A stretch of 64,000 nt of DNA, taken from NCBI GenBank assembly GCA_945878575.1, contig CAMDUB010000002.1, forward strand, positions 1 through 64,000, given 5' to 3'. Both the position numbers and the translations under genes were made by a program. This stretch comes from Phycisphaera mikurensis NBRC 102666. Lineage in GTDB: Bacteria; Planctomycetota; Phycisphaerae; Phycisphaerales; SM1A02. How positions within the stretch are numbered: the first letter of the stretch is position 1; each line of letters opens with the position of its first letter. The notes below the pieces were generated by a model. The model was not told the DNA's origin, ran no database searches, and worked only from the letters and a program-made list of their open reading frames with translations. Below are positions 44,631 to 53,843 of the stretch, piece by piece.

Positions 44631-46814
44631 ATGAACCCGTTCATCAATAGTTCCCACGGTACGCACATGAGCTCCAACACCTCAACGTTCGACAACCCAA
44701 CGCGCGCCTCTGACTACTTCGGCTGCATGACCTTCAGCGGTGACACCATGCTGAAGCGCCTGCCAACTGACGTCTTTACAAAGTTGCAGCGCACCATGAG
44801 TCAAGGCACATCGCTTGACCCAGCAATCGCCAACACGGTTGCCGTTGCCATGAAGGACTGGGCGATCGAACACGGTGCCACCCACTATTGCCACTGGTTC
44901 CAACCACTGACCGGCATCACTGCTGAGAAGCATGATGCATTCCTTAATCCAATGTCTGATGGCAGCGCCATCGAACAGTTCTCCGGCAATCAACTGGTGA
45001 TCGGCGAACCCGACGCATCCAGCTTCCCATCGGGCGGAATCCGCGACACCTACGAAGCGCGCGGCTACACCGCTTGGGACGCCACCAGCCCAGCGTTCCT
45101 CTTGCGCAATCCGTCGGGCATCACCACCCTGTGCATCCCCACTGCGTTCGTCAGTTGGACCGGCGAAGCGCTCGACAAGAAGACCCCGCTCTTGCGCTCC
45201 ATTCAAGCGCTTTCCAAGCAGGCGATGCGCATTCTGAAGATCTTTGGTCACGACGCTGGCGTCTCTCACGTCGTGGGCACCCTCGGTTGCGAGCAGGAGT
45301 ATTTCCTAGTTGAGCGTGAACAGGCCGAGCAGCGCCTCGACCTGATGATGACGGGCCGAACCATGATGGGCGCCAATCCGCCCAAGGGCCATCAGCTGGA
45401 TGACCATTACTTCGGCGCAGTGCCGGACCGCGTACTGACCTTCATGGCGGAAGTAGAAGCACGGCTCTTTGAGCTGGGCGTTCCAGCCAAGACGCGTCAC
45501 AATGAAGTGGCTCCAAGCCAATACGAATTGGCGCCGATGTTTGAGAATGCCAACATCGCCGTTGATCACCAAATGATCACCATGCAAGTATTGCGCATGG
45601 TGGCTCGTAAGTACGGATTTGAGTGCTTGATCCATGAGAAGCCGTTCGCAGGCATCAATGGAAGTGGCAAGCACAACAACTGGTCTATGTCCACAAGCAC
45701 CGGCATCAATCTTCTTGATCCACGCGCGGATACGCACACCAACATGCAATTCTTGGTGTTCCTCACGGCAGTGATCCGTGCCGTCGATCTGCATGCCGAT
45801 ATGTTGCGCGCATCCATCGCTAGCGCCGCAAATGACCACCGTTTAGGGGCAAATGAGGCACCTCCAGCCATTATGAGCATCTTCCTCGGCGACATGCTCA
45901 CTGACATTCTGGATCAGTTGCAGACTGGCTCGCCCAAGAAGACCAAGACCGGTGGCGAACTTGATCTTGGCGCCACTAGCCTCCCACACATTCCGCGCCA
46001 CGCAAGTGATCGCAACCGCACGTCTCCGTTCGCATTCACGGGCAACAAGTTTGAGTTCCGTGCCGTTGGTTCAACAAGTGCCGTTGCATGGCCGAACACC
46101 GTCCTCAACACCATCGTTACCGAGAGCATTGACTTCTTGGCAACTGAACTGGAGAAGAAGGCCGGTAAGAATCCTTCCGCTGCGAAACTTGAAGCTGCAG
46201 TCAAGACCGTGCTCAAGGAAACCATCAAGGCGCACCGTCGCGTGTGCTTTGACGGCGACGGCTACGGCGAGGCATGGCACAAGGAAGCCGAGAAGCGTGG
46301 CCTGCCCAACTTGCGCAGCACCGCTGAAGCCTTAATCGCATTCAGTACCAAGAAGGCGCGCGATGTCTTTGCGAAGTACCACGTCTTGAACGCGCGTGAA
46401 CTTGAGGCTCGCTATGACGTGCTCGTCGAGAATTACTGCACGGTGATTGGCATTGAAACGCGCACGATCATTCAGATGGTCCGTACGCAGATTCTCCCTG
46501 CTGGTCTCCGGACTCAGGAAGAATTGGCCACCACCGTGGGCGCAACGCTTGCTGCCGATGTTGACTGCGCGGAAACACAAGCTGATCTGCGCCACTACGT
46601 GGGCCTAGTCAATGACTTGCGAGTTGCTGTTGCTGAACTTGAGAAACTCGCCGCCAAGCACCACAAGGATCATGCCAATGAAATGCGCTTCCTGCGCGAC
46701 AACACCGTGCCCGCAACGGCACGTGTTCGCGCCGCATGTGATGCACTCGAACGCGTGACTCCGGACGACAATTGGCCCCTACCCACCTACGCCGAAATGC
46801 TTCTCATGAAGTAA
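44631..46814 (+). CDS. glnN: Glutamine synthetase type III
   Basis: 727 aa, the length of the GSIII class. Motifs: [29 protein letters not shown], the GSIII signature [29 protein letters not shown] and [10 protein letters not shown]. It condenses ammonia and glutamate with ATP. The start at 44631 has AGGAGG but at a long 14-base spacing; ATG 44667 is an alternative. The 102 bases upstream show no clear ammonium-responsive element. GSIII is common in planctomycetes and Bacteroidetes. Confidence 0.93.
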   Translation: MNPFINSSHGTHMSSNTSTFDNPTRASDYFGCMTFSGDTMLKRLPTDVFTKLQRTMSQGTSLDPAIANTVAVAMKDWAIEHGATHYCHWFQPLTGITAEKHDAFLNPMSDGSAIEQFSGNQLVIGEPDASSFPSGGIRDTYEARGYTAWDATSPAFLLRNPSGITTLCIPTAFVSWTGEALDKKTPLLRSIQALSKQAMRILKIFGHDAGVSHVVGTLGCEQEYFLVEREQAEQRLDLMMTGRTMMGANPPKGHQLDDHYFGAVPDRVLTFMAEVEARLFELGVPAKTRHNEVAPSQYELAPMFENANIAVDHQMITMQVLRMVARKYGFECLIHEKPFAGINGSGKHNNWSMSTSTGINLLDPRADTHTNMQFLVFLTAVIRAVDLHADMLRASIASAANDHRLGANEAPPAIMSIFLGDMLTDILDQLQTGSPKKTKTGGELDLGATSLPHIPRHASDRNRTSPFAFTGNKFEFRAVGSTSAVAWPNTVLNTIVTESIDFLATELEKKAGKNPSAAKLEAAVKTVLKETIKAHRRVCFDGDGYGEAWHKEAEKRGLPNLRSTAEALIAFSTKKARDVFAKYHVLNARELEARYDVLVENYCTVIGIETRTIIQMVRTQILPAGLRTQEELATTVGATLAADVDCAETQADLRHYVGLVNDLRVAVAELEKLAAKHHKDHANEMRFLRDNTVPATARVRAACDALERVTPDDNWPLPTYAEMLLMK

Positions 46815-46847
46815 CGGACACGATTCGGCGATCGTCGCCAATCCCCG

Positions 46848-46853
46848 TATACT
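46848..46853 (+). promoter_or_regulatory. -10 box of a likely tig promoter
   Basis: TATACT lies 54 bases before the trigger factor ATG in the 93-base gap after glnN. A GGCGA/TCGCC inverted repeat stands just upstream and the -35 is poor. Confidence 0.4.
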
Positions 46854-46907
46854 GCTTCGCTTTCCCCAGACACAAGACCCAGACACCAGACCTGATCGAG
46901 CAACACT

Positions 46908-48314
46908 ATGGCCACTGAGAGCACCGTCGTCGTCGAGAACATTGGACCTGCCCGCAAGCGACTCAAGATCACCATCCCTGCAGCGATGGTCGACGAGCGT
47001 CTCACCGAGGCATATGCCAGTGCTCGCACCGAGGTGAACATCCCCGGCTTCCGCCGCGGCAGCGCACCGATCGGTCTGATCGAGAAGCGCTTCGGCGCTT
47101 CGATCATGGAAGACCTGCGCCGCCGGCTCCTGACCGACGCGTATTCCAAGGCGCTGCAGGATCACAAGCTCCAGCCCGTTGCAGATCCCGAGGTGGACGA
47201 GGCAGCCGCTGACGTTGAGATCAAGCGCGGCAAGGCGATCGAAGTCTCGATGGACATTGAAGTCATCCCGGAGATCACCCTGCCAAAGTTGGAGGACGTC
47301 GAAGTCAGTCGCCCAGTGGCAGAGGTTGATGAGAAGTACCTCGCCGACGAGATTCGCCGACTCGGCTACCGCTTCGGAACTCCGGCTCGCATCGACGGTC
47401 CCTTTGAGACCCTCGATCGCATGGTTGGCAAGGCCACGGTGCGCGTCAAGGGCGCCAAGCAGGACCCGTACTTTGAATCCGCTGAGTGCCTGGTAGTGGT
47501 GCCCGATGTGGAAGACGAAGGCAAGGGACAAGTGCTCGGCCTCATGTTTGACGACCTGAGCAAGCATGTCACTGGCAAGAAGATTGGTGACTCCATTGTT
47601 CTGAAGACCACCGGTCCAGAAGTGCATGAGCGCGAAGACCTCCGCGGTGCGGAAATCACCGTGGAATTCACGCCAACCCAAGCAGAGCGCATCACTCCAG
47701 CCGAGCCAGCCGCAGTGGCTGAATCGCTGGGTCTTGGTGCAGTTGAGAACTTGCGCGAGCAGGTGAAACTCTCACTTGAATCACGCCGCGATCAAGAGCA
47801 ACGCGCCGCTATGCGCGAGCAGGCCGCTGAGTGGCTGCTTGAGAAGGTGACCTTTGATCTTCCAGAGAAGATGTCGGGCGCCCAAGTTGCACGCAACATT
47901 GAGATGCAGCGCATCCAGTTGCAGCAACAGGGTCTCGAAGAGGCGCAGATTGAGCATCGCCTTGCCGAAATCCGTGGAGCCAGCGAAGAAGACACCCGCA
48001 AGCGCTTGCGCGCGTTCTTCATCCTTGCGCGCTTGGCGCAGGACCTTGGTATTGATGTTTCCGATGCTGAACTCAACGCATCGATCGTGCAGATGGCGCG
48101 CTCGCGCGGCACTCGTCCCGATCAGATTCGTACTGAACTCCAGCAGAATGGCCGCCTGAACGAGATGGCTTTGGCCATCCGTGAAGCCAAGACGCTTGAC
48201 CGCGTTCTTGCCAAGGCCAAGGTCACTGATGTACCTGCCGAAGAATGGAACAAGATCGTTGCCGACAAGCAGAAGGCAGCGGCAGCACGCGTGACACCAA
48301 AGAAGAAGGGGTAA
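46908..48314 (+). CDS. tig: Trigger factor chaperone
   Basis: 468 aa. The N-terminal ribosome-binding domain has IPGFRRGSAP (GFRxG signature). A PPIase-like middle domain (residues about 160-255) is divergent, and the C-terminal helical cage includes WLLEKVTFDLPEKM and LARLAQDLGIDVSDAEL. It binds nascent chains at the ribosome exit. In many bacteria tig-clpP-clpX is one block; here clpX follows after a small membrane protein and no clpP is in the window. Confidence 0.92.
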   Translation: MATESTVVVENIGPARKRLKITIPAAMVDERLTEAYASARTEVNIPGFRRGSAPIGLIEKRFGASIMEDLRRRLLTDAYSKALQDHKLQPVADPEVDEAAADVEIKRGKAIEVSMDIEVIPEITLPKLEDVEVSRPVAEVDEKYLADEIRRLGYRFGTPARIDGPFETLDRMVGKATVRVKGAKQDPYFESAECLVVVPDVEDEGKGQVLGLMFDDLSKHVTGKKIGDSIVLKTTGPEVHEREDLRGAEITVEFTPTQAERITPAEPAAVAESLGLGAVENLREQVKLSLESRRDQEQRAAMREQAAEWLLEKVTFDLPEKMSGAQVARNIEMQRIQLQQQGLEEAQIEHRLAEIRGASEEDTRKRLRAFFILARLAQDLGIDVSDAELNASIVQMARSRGTRPDQIRTELQQNGRLNEMALAIREAKTLDRVLAKAKVTDVPAEEWNKIVADKQKAAAARVTPKKKG

Positions 48315-48321
48315 TCCGCGC

Positions 48322-48633
48322 GTGAACGCCGGGTCAAACGACGCCCTGTTCTGGATCGGCATCGTGGCACTCTTCGTGCTGATTGTCGGCGGAAGCGGCA
48401 TTATCTTTTGGGCTCGGCGCGCTGCGAAATCACCCGATCTCGGAGCAACACCCGGCTTTACCCTTGATGACATGCGCGGCATGCTCGAGCGTGGCGAGAT
48501 GACGCGCCGCGAGTTCGACACTGCGCGGGATGCCATGGTGCAACGAACACGCGAGAATGCCAAGAAGGAACGGGATCAGCGCGGGGGCACAGACTGGGGC
48601 TCCGAGGAACCACGGCGAACACCGCGCCGATAG
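48322..48633 (+). CDS. Small membrane protein with SHOCT-like tail
   Basis: 103 aa, GTG start seven bases after tig. One membrane helix (LFWIGIVALFVLIVGGSGIIFW), then a SHOCT-like short helical motif (FTLDDMRGMLERGEMTRREFDTAR) and a charged tail. Probably co-transcribed with tig. Function unknown. Confidence 0.7.
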   Translation: MNAGSNDALFWIGIVALFVLIVGGSGIIFWARRAAKSPDLGATPGFTLDDMRGMLERGEMTRREFDTARDAMVQRTRENAKKERDQRGGTDWGSEEPRRTPRR

Positions 48634-48650
48634 CCCTAATTGTGGTTTTT

Positions 48651-48725
48651 GATTCCTGATCCCGCCGATAAGGGGTGTTCGTTCTGAGGAATCCGCATAA
48701 GAACTTGCGAATGACGGTTCGCAAG
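48651..48725 (+). promoter_or_regulatory. Stem-loops in the leader of clpX
   Basis: In the 206-base gap before clpX, GATTCCT (48651-48657) pairs with AGGAATC (48687-48693), and CTTGCGAA (48704-48711) pairs perfectly with TTCGCAAG (48718-48725). GTCTT/AAGAC adds a weaker third pair further down. This may be a terminator of the tig operon, an attenuator or a small RNA. Confidence 0.4.
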
Positions 48726-48839
48726 CCATGATGGAAGTCTTCACTTCAGAATCCCCTCTTCAAGACCGATAGACTTACTCCCGTTGATCGATGCGCGCGA
48801 TTCGCGATCGGTCCAACGTATTTAAGGAGCCACTGACCG

Positions 48840-50288
48840 ATGCAGCCTATGCCGAGCCGTGAACCAAACCCCGCCATCCCGCAGCGTGCCAATGGCAACT
48901 CGGGTAACTCCAAGCGCGGTGGTGGTCGTGAGTTTGGCGATGGCTTCGGTGGCGGAACCAGCGGCGGTCCCAGTGGACCCGGCGGCGGCGGCGCATCCGG
49001 TAGTGGCGGCGGCGGTGGAGGTGACGGTGGCTTCCGCGGTCGCAAGGTCACTACCTGCAGCTTCTGCGGTAAGACCAGTCGCGAAGTTGGGCCAATGGTT
49101 GAAGGTCCCAGCGACGTCTACATCTGCACCAACTGCACTGACCTCTGCCAGAACATCTTTAAGCAGGAGCGACGTCGTGTCACCGGCAGTCGCCCGCAAC
49201 TTGGACAGATTCCATCACCGCGGCAGATGAAGGAGTTCCTTGATCAGTACGTGATCGGCCAAGAGAACGCCAAGCGCGCGTTGTCTGTTGCCGTGCACAA
49301 TCACTACAAGCGTCTCTCGCAACTTGAGAACGAGCAATCACAAGTAGAGCTCGACAAGTCCAACGTGTTGATGATCGGCTCCACTGGTACCGGCAAGACG
49401 CTCTTGGCCAAGACGCTCGCGCGCATTCTCAATGTGCCGTTCGCCATTGGTGACGCCACCACGCTGACCGAGGCTGGCTACGTCGGCGAAGATGTAGAGA
49501 ACCTGCTCCTGAAGTTGCTGCAAGCTGCTGATTTCGACCTTGAAAGCGCGCAACGCGGCATCATCTACATCGATGAAATCGACAAGATCGGCAAGACCAA
49601 TCACAACGTCTCCATCACCCGCGATGTGAGCGGTGAAGGTGTCCAGCAAAGCCTGCTGAAGTTGCTGGAAGGCACCACTGCCAACGTTCCTCCGCAAGGC
49701 GGGCGTAAGCATCCGGAACAGCAGTACATCCAGATGGATACCACCAATATCCTGTTCATCTGCGGCGGTAGTTTCGATGGCATTGAGGACATCGTGCGCA
49801 AGCGCATTGGTCGTAAGCGCATCGGCTTCTCTGCTGAGTCACAGGGCGTGGAAGACAAGGTCACTGAGCGCACCGCCCTGGTTGCCCAAGTCACCCCCGA
49901 TGACGTGCTTGAATTCGGAATGATTCCCGAACTGGTTGGTCGTCTACCGATCGTGTGCCCGCTGCATCCACTCTCGCGCGATGCCATGGTGCAGATTCTG
50001 ACCGAACCAAAGAACGCGCTCATCAAGCAGTACCAGCACCTCTTCTCACTTGAAGGCGCGCGCTTGGAGTTCACGCGCGACGCAGTGGATCTGATCGCCG
50101 ATCGTGCCATCACTCGCAATACGGGTGCGCGTGCGCTCCGTGCAGTGGTTGATGAAATCATGATTGACCTCATGTATCACCTGCCCGAGCTGGACAATAC
50201 AAACACCGTCTATGTGATCGATGCCCACGCTATCGAACACGGAACGCCACTTCAGCAGATGAAACGCCGCGAGCGCGAAAGCGCCTGA
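48840..50288 (+). CDS. clpX: ClpX, ATP-binding unfoldase subunit
   Basis: 482 aa, longer than usual because of a Gly/Ser-rich N-terminal extension of about 65 residues. Then follow the C4 zinc domain (CSFCGK...CTNC), Walker [19 protein letters not shown] pore loop 1 region, Walker [11 protein letters not shown] and an IGF loop (RIGFSAES) for docking on ClpP. It unfolds substrates for ClpP. clpP is not adjacent. The glycine extension is odd for ClpX and may be disordered. Confidence 0.93.
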   Translation: MQPMPSREPNPAIPQRANGNSGNSKRGGGREFGDGFGGGTSGGPSGPGGGGASGSGGGGGGDGGFRGRKVTTCSFCGKTSREVGPMVEGPSDVYICTNCTDLCQNIFKQERRRVTGSRPQLGQIPSPRQMKEFLDQYVIGQENAKRALSVAVHNHYKRLSQLENEQSQVELDKSNVLMIGSTGTGKTLLAKTLARILNVPFAIGDATTLTEAGYVGEDVENLLLKLLQAADFDLESAQRGIIYIDEIDKIGKTNHNVSITRDVSGEGVQQSLLKLLEGTTANVPPQGGRKHPEQQYIQMDTTNILFICGGSFDGIEDIVRKRIGRKRIGFSAESQGVEDKVTERTALVAQVTPDDVLEFGMIPELVGRLPIVCPLHPLSRDAMVQILTEPKNALIKQYQHLFSLEGARLEFTRDAVDLIADRAITRNTGARALRAVVDEIMIDLMYHLPELDNTNTVYVIDAHAIEHGTPLQQMKRRERESA

Positions 50289-50296
50289 CGACCAGT

Positions 50297-50800
50297 ATGA
50301 GCATGCAGGAATCGATCCCCCACCGCGACTACGCCGCGCTGCGGACGCCCGCTGCCGCCATTGCCCACCTGCCGTCCCGCGAGGCACGCATGGAGGCCTT
50401 CGTGGAGCTGTGGTGGAGCGCGTTCGCAGCCTTCGGTGTCAGTTGGGCGGGTTTTTACGTCGACTGCCCGCATGAGCCAGACGCCCAGCGGATGGTTCTG
50501 GCGGCACGGCGGCCAGGGCCGGCGTGTTCGCCCATCGGTATTCACGGCGCCTGCGGGCAGGCCCTCGTCAGCGGCCAAACCTTGGTGGTGCGCGACGTGG
50601 CAGACCTTGGTGCGGGCTATATCGCTTGCGACCCCCGGGACCGCAGCGAGTTAGTGGTGCCGTGCCTGACGCCCGAGGGGCACGCCTGGGGCGTGTTTGA
50701 CGTCGACAGCCACCAAGTGGGCTCGTTTCATGCCAGCGACGGAACAGCCTGCCACGAACTGCTTGGCCTGGCGGGACTGACTGGGCCGGCGCCGTCGTAA
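50297..50800 (+). CDS. msrC: GAF-domain free-methionine-(R)-sulfoxide reductase-like protein
   Basis: 167 aa. A GAF fold with the fRMsr signature: WAGFYV, GACGQAL (Cys) and AGYIACDPRDRSELVVPC (Cys in IACD). These cysteines correspond to the redox residues of YebR-type enzymes, which reduce free Met-R-sulfoxide with thioredoxin. The gene starts nine bases after clpX and probably shares its transcript. Assignment rests on motifs only. Confidence 0.78.
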   Translation: MSMQESIPHRDYAALRTPAAAIAHLPSREARMEAFVELWWSAFAAFGVSWAGFYVDCPHEPDAQRMVLAARRPGPACSPIGIHGACGQALVSGQTLVVRDVADLGAGYIACDPRDRSELVVPCLTPEGHAWGVFDVDSHQVGSFHASDGTACHELLGLAGLTGPAPS

Positions 50801-50926
50801 CGCCGATAACAGGGTTCGGCCCAGAGCCCCGCAACCAGTTCAAAGTGTTGCGTGAAACGCCGGTTCCGCGTATCCTTCCCGATCCCCCGCTGCATGCCGC
50901 AACGGGCTTCACACCAAGGACTCACC

Positions 50927-51211
50927 ATGTCACGCGTCTGCTACTTCACCGGTGCCCATACCACTTCTGGAAACGTCATCAAGCGCCGCGGTAAGGCGAA
51001 GTACCTCGGTGGCGTTGGTATCAAGACCACCTCGGTCAAGAAGCGCACGTTCAAGCCGAATCTGCAGACCGTGGACATCATGGAAGACGGCGCCCCAAAG
51101 CGCGTACGCGCCTCGGTCCGAGCAATCCGCTCAGGCCTGGTAGTGAAGCCGATGAAGCGCAAGTACACCTACACGCGCGAACTGCGCGAAGCCAAGGCTG
51201 CGGGCAAGTAA
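50927..51211 (+). CDS. rpmB: 50S ribosomal protein bL28
   Basis: ATG 50927, preceded by AAGGA, gives 94 aa (the track adds 25 residues wrongly). Sequence SRVCYFTGAHTTSGN, a planctomycete-type insertion (RRGKAKYLGGVGIKT), then the core RTFKPNLQTVDI and KRVRASVRAIRSGLVVKP. Very basic. It is followed by a strong terminator, so it forms its own transcript ahead of dnaG-rpoD. Confidence 0.93.
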   Translation: MSRVCYFTGAHTTSGNVIKRRGKAKYLGGVGIKTTSVKKRTFKPNLQTVDIMEDGAPKRVRASVRAIRSGLVVKPMKRKYTYTRELREAKAAGK

Positions 51212-51256
51212 GCCGCAGCGTGTGACTCGGGTACGAGCACAACTCAAAGAATAAAG

Positions 51257-51288
51257 ACACGGGCCGCCCACTTAAAGGCGGCCCGTGT
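51257..51288 (+). terminator. Intrinsic terminator of rpmB
   Basis: ACACGGGCCGCC and GGCGGCCCGTGT form a perfect 12-bp stem with the loop CACTTAAA, followed by TTTCATT. Confidence 0.88.
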
Positions 51289-51301
51289 TTCATTCATAGC
51301 G

Positions 51302-51412
51302 ATGAGGTATGCGTCGCCGATCTTTGGAGATGTCGACCGGGATCGCATCGTCGGCGGGGATGATTTGGCGTTCCTACTCGCCGCATGGTCAGTATCGAAC
51401 GACGATTCCTGA
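51302..51412 (+). pseudogene. Orphan dockerin fragment between rpmB and dnaG
   Basis: The frame from ATG 51302 to TGA 51412 encodes 36 residues that contain a nearly complete dockerin repeat: FGDVDRDRIVGGDDLAFLLAAW. It is too short for the ORF track, has no signal peptide and lies directly behind the rpmB terminator. Most likely the last piece of a lost secreted protein gene. The whole 417-base gap (51289-51705) otherwise contains only a promoter. Confidence 0.7.
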
Positions 51413-51421
51413 GTAATTTAG

Positions 51422-51449
51422 TTGACTTTCCGGCCATCGCGCCTATCAT
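51422..51449 (+). promoter_or_regulatory. Likely promoter of the dnaG-rpoD operon
   Basis: TTGACT (51422-51427), a 16-base spacer, then TATCAT (51444-51449). It lies about 250 bases before dnaG, directly behind the dockerin fragment. A 77-aa ORF downstream (51501) shows no recognisable protein features. Confidence 0.6.
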
Positions 51450-51705
51450 CTCCATGCTTCGCAGCGGGACACCCGACTCACACGCGCCACCAGCAGTGCC
51501 ATGACGGCACTCCGGCCAATGAGCAAACCCCTGATTCCGCTCTCGAAGCCCTGGCAGAGAGCATGGGCTTTCAGTCAGCACATCGTGGGCGGAGCTATTG
51601 AACGAATGAACGGGATTCCGTGCGTGAACATCTCACGCATTGGAAGCACGTTGCGTTTAGTGAACAACGGACGAACCCGGCGCAGGACGCGCCGAAAGGA
51701 AGCTG

Positions 51706-53709
51706 GTGGCTGGATCGATTGGAAATTCCGATAGAGATCGCGTCTTGGACGCCACGGACCTCGTGGCGCTCATCGGCGAACATGTGCAATTGCGCCCCAA
51801 GGGACGCGAGCACGTGGGCATCTGTCCATTCCATGATGATCGCGCGCCATCGATGACGGTGGTCACCCACAAGAGTTCTGGTTTCTACAAGTGCTTCTCC
51901 TGTGGTGCCGCCGGAAACGCCATCGACTTCATGATGAACTACCACAAGATGGAGTTCATCGATGCACTGCGCGCGTTGGCCGAACGCGCCGGCATCGAAT
52001 TGCGACAGACACGCAGTGAAGATGGCGCCACCGGGGGTCGACGCGCCCTACTCCGAGCCAACGCCATCGCCGCCAATTTCTATCGCAAGGCGCTGGCACA
52101 CGCGGAGATTGGCGCTCGCTCCCGCGCCGCCCTCGATGCGCGCAATGTTTCGGAAGCGATGCGCGAACGATTCAATATCGGCGCGGCGCCCGATGGATGG
52201 GACACGTTCGTTCGCCACCTCGATCGTCTGCGCGCCCATCACCAAGGCGGCGGTCGTACCGACGATGGCGCCCGCGGCAGCGACGCCGTTCCAGACCTCG
52301 ATGTCTTCCGAGCAGCCGGTCTCGTGCGCGATGGGCGCCAAGGTCCCATCGACGGATTCCGCAACCGGGTGATCTTTCCGATCTGCGATGAAATGGGCGC
52401 CCCCATTGCATTCGGCGCACGACAACTGAACGCCGAAGACCAGCCGAAATACCTGAATTCCCCTGAGAGCGGCGTATTCCACAAGGGACGCGGCCTGTAC
52501 GGCATTCACCTCGCTAAGAAGTCGATCATTGATTCCCGCACCGCACTTATCTGCGAGGGATACACGGACGTCATCGCCTGCCACGCAGCCGGTGTGACCA
52601 ACGCCGTGGCAACACTCGGCACTGCACTCACCCGCGAGCACGCCCGTGGTCTGAAGCGAGTGGCAGAGCGCATTGTGCTCCTCTTTGACGGTGATGCTGC
52701 TGGACAGAAGGCCGCAGACCGCGCCATCGAAGTGTTCTTTGCCGAGCCAGTCGATGTGCGCATCTGCACACTGCCCGATGAACTTGACCCCGACGAACTG
52801 CTGCGGCAGCCCGATGGACGCGAGCGTTTCGATGCCGCGCTTGCCAACAGCGAAGATGCACTCCGGCACTTTGTCCGCCGCTTCCGTCAAGATTTCCGCG
52901 GCGCTAACGGATTGAGTGCGCAACAGCAACGGATCGAAGCAGTGCTGGCTCGACTTGTGGAACTTGGATTCCGCGCCATGCCTGGTCTGCGCAAGACGTT
53001 GGTGATGTCCAGCCTCGGCTCGATCACCGGTTTGCCGGAACGCGATCTGGAAGCTGCGCTTGAGGCAGTCAAGGCGCCCACGCCCCGCTCGGCTCCGGAG
53101 GAGACGGTTGAGGTGAAGACCAGCTCGGTGTACCGACCGAGTTTGGAAGAACAAGGCTTTCCCATTCCGCAGGCCCGCGCTCGTCGCGACGCCGAGCGTG
53201 GTCTCCTGGCCATCCTGTTGGCGCACCCACAACTGGGCGCGGCACGGGTTCGCCTCGACGACGGGTCATCGCTTCCGGTCACCGAAGCCATCACCCCCGA
53301 GAGCTTCCTTGACCCGGACTGCCGCATGGTCCTGGAACCAATTCATCTGTGGCTGGAAGATCAGCACGCCTTCACCATGGACGAGGTGTTGGCGGAATTG
53401 CGCGGGCAAAACGTGAAATCCTGCGCCATTGACTTGGTTCTGCTTGGCGAGAAGCGCGCACCGTCCGAGAATATTGCCGTTGAGCGGCTCCAAGAGGCAG
53501 TTGACGCATTTGAACGCATCCGACGCTCCCGGACTTCCGTACTTCTCGCTGCGGGAAACATAAATCCTAGTACGATAAGGAGTTCGGACGAACCAAGCGC
53601 CCTCGCCGCGCGTTTAGAAACGATTAGGAATCGTGGGAGAGACCCCACCGCGTACGGCCGATTACCAGGGCCAAGTGGAAATCGCACCCCCGATCGCGAA
53701 GAAGAATGA
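51706..53709 (+). CDS. dnaG: DNA primase
   Basis: 667 aa, GTG start with GAAAGGAAG upstream. N-terminal CHC2 zinc-binding domain (VGICPFHDDRAPSMTV, YKCFSCGAAGNAIDFMM), primase core (FRNRVIFPICDEMGAPIAFGARQL, KYLNSPESGVFHKGRGLYG), Toprim domain (ALICEGYTDVIACH, LLFDGDAAGQKAA) and a C-terminal helicase-binding region. It makes RNA primers for replication. Together with the following rpoD it forms the classical macromolecular synthesis order; rpsU is not present. Confidence 0.96.
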   Translation: MAGSIGNSDRDRVLDATDLVALIGEHVQLRPKGREHVGICPFHDDRAPSMTVVTHKSSGFYKCFSCGAAGNAIDFMMNYHKMEFIDALRALAERAGIELRQTRSEDGATGGRRALLRANAIAANFYRKALAHAEIGARSRAALDARNVSEAMRERFNIGAAPDGWDTFVRHLDRLRAHHQGGGRTDDGARGSDAVPDLDVFRAAGLVRDGRQGPIDGFRNRVIFPICDEMGAPIAFGARQLNAEDQPKYLNSPESGVFHKGRGLYGIHLAKKSIIDSRTALICEGYTDVIACHAAGVTNAVATLGTALTREHARGLKRVAERIVLLFDGDAAGQKAADRAIEVFFAEPVDVRICTLPDELDPDELLRQPDGRERFDAALANSEDALRHFVRRFRQDFRGANGLSAQQQRIEAVLARLVELGFRAMPGLRKTLVMSSLGSITGLPERDLEAALEAVKAPTPRSAPEETVEVKTSSVYRPSLEEQGFPIPQARARRDAERGLLAILLAHPQLGAARVRLDDGSSLPVTEAITPESFLDPDCRMVLEPIHLWLEDQHAFTMDEVLAELRGQNVKSCAIDLVLLGEKRAPSENIAVERLQEAVDAFERIRRSRTSVLLAAGNINPSTIRSSDEPSALAARLETIRNRGRDPTAYGRLPGPSGNRTPDREEE

Positions 53710-53843
53710 TGGATATGAGCCCTGAAACCCGTATTAATGATTCTAAGACACCGATTTACCGCCTTAACCCATAGATGACCGATTTGTTCTGTTTGCGTTC
53801 ATCGCACCACGCAGAACCCCTCGCTAGAACTGGAACCTGAACA

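Noticed and set aside
46779-47681. 300-aa antisense ORF in tig
   Set aside because: Overlaps trigger factor fully and shows no family motifs.
51501-51734. 77-aa ORF before dnaG
   Set aside because: Overlaps the dnaG start, no Shine-Dalgarno and no recognisable features; probably leader sequence.
52048-53232. 394-aa antisense ORF in dnaG
   Set aside because: No domain, no start context; the plus strand is an unmistakable primase.
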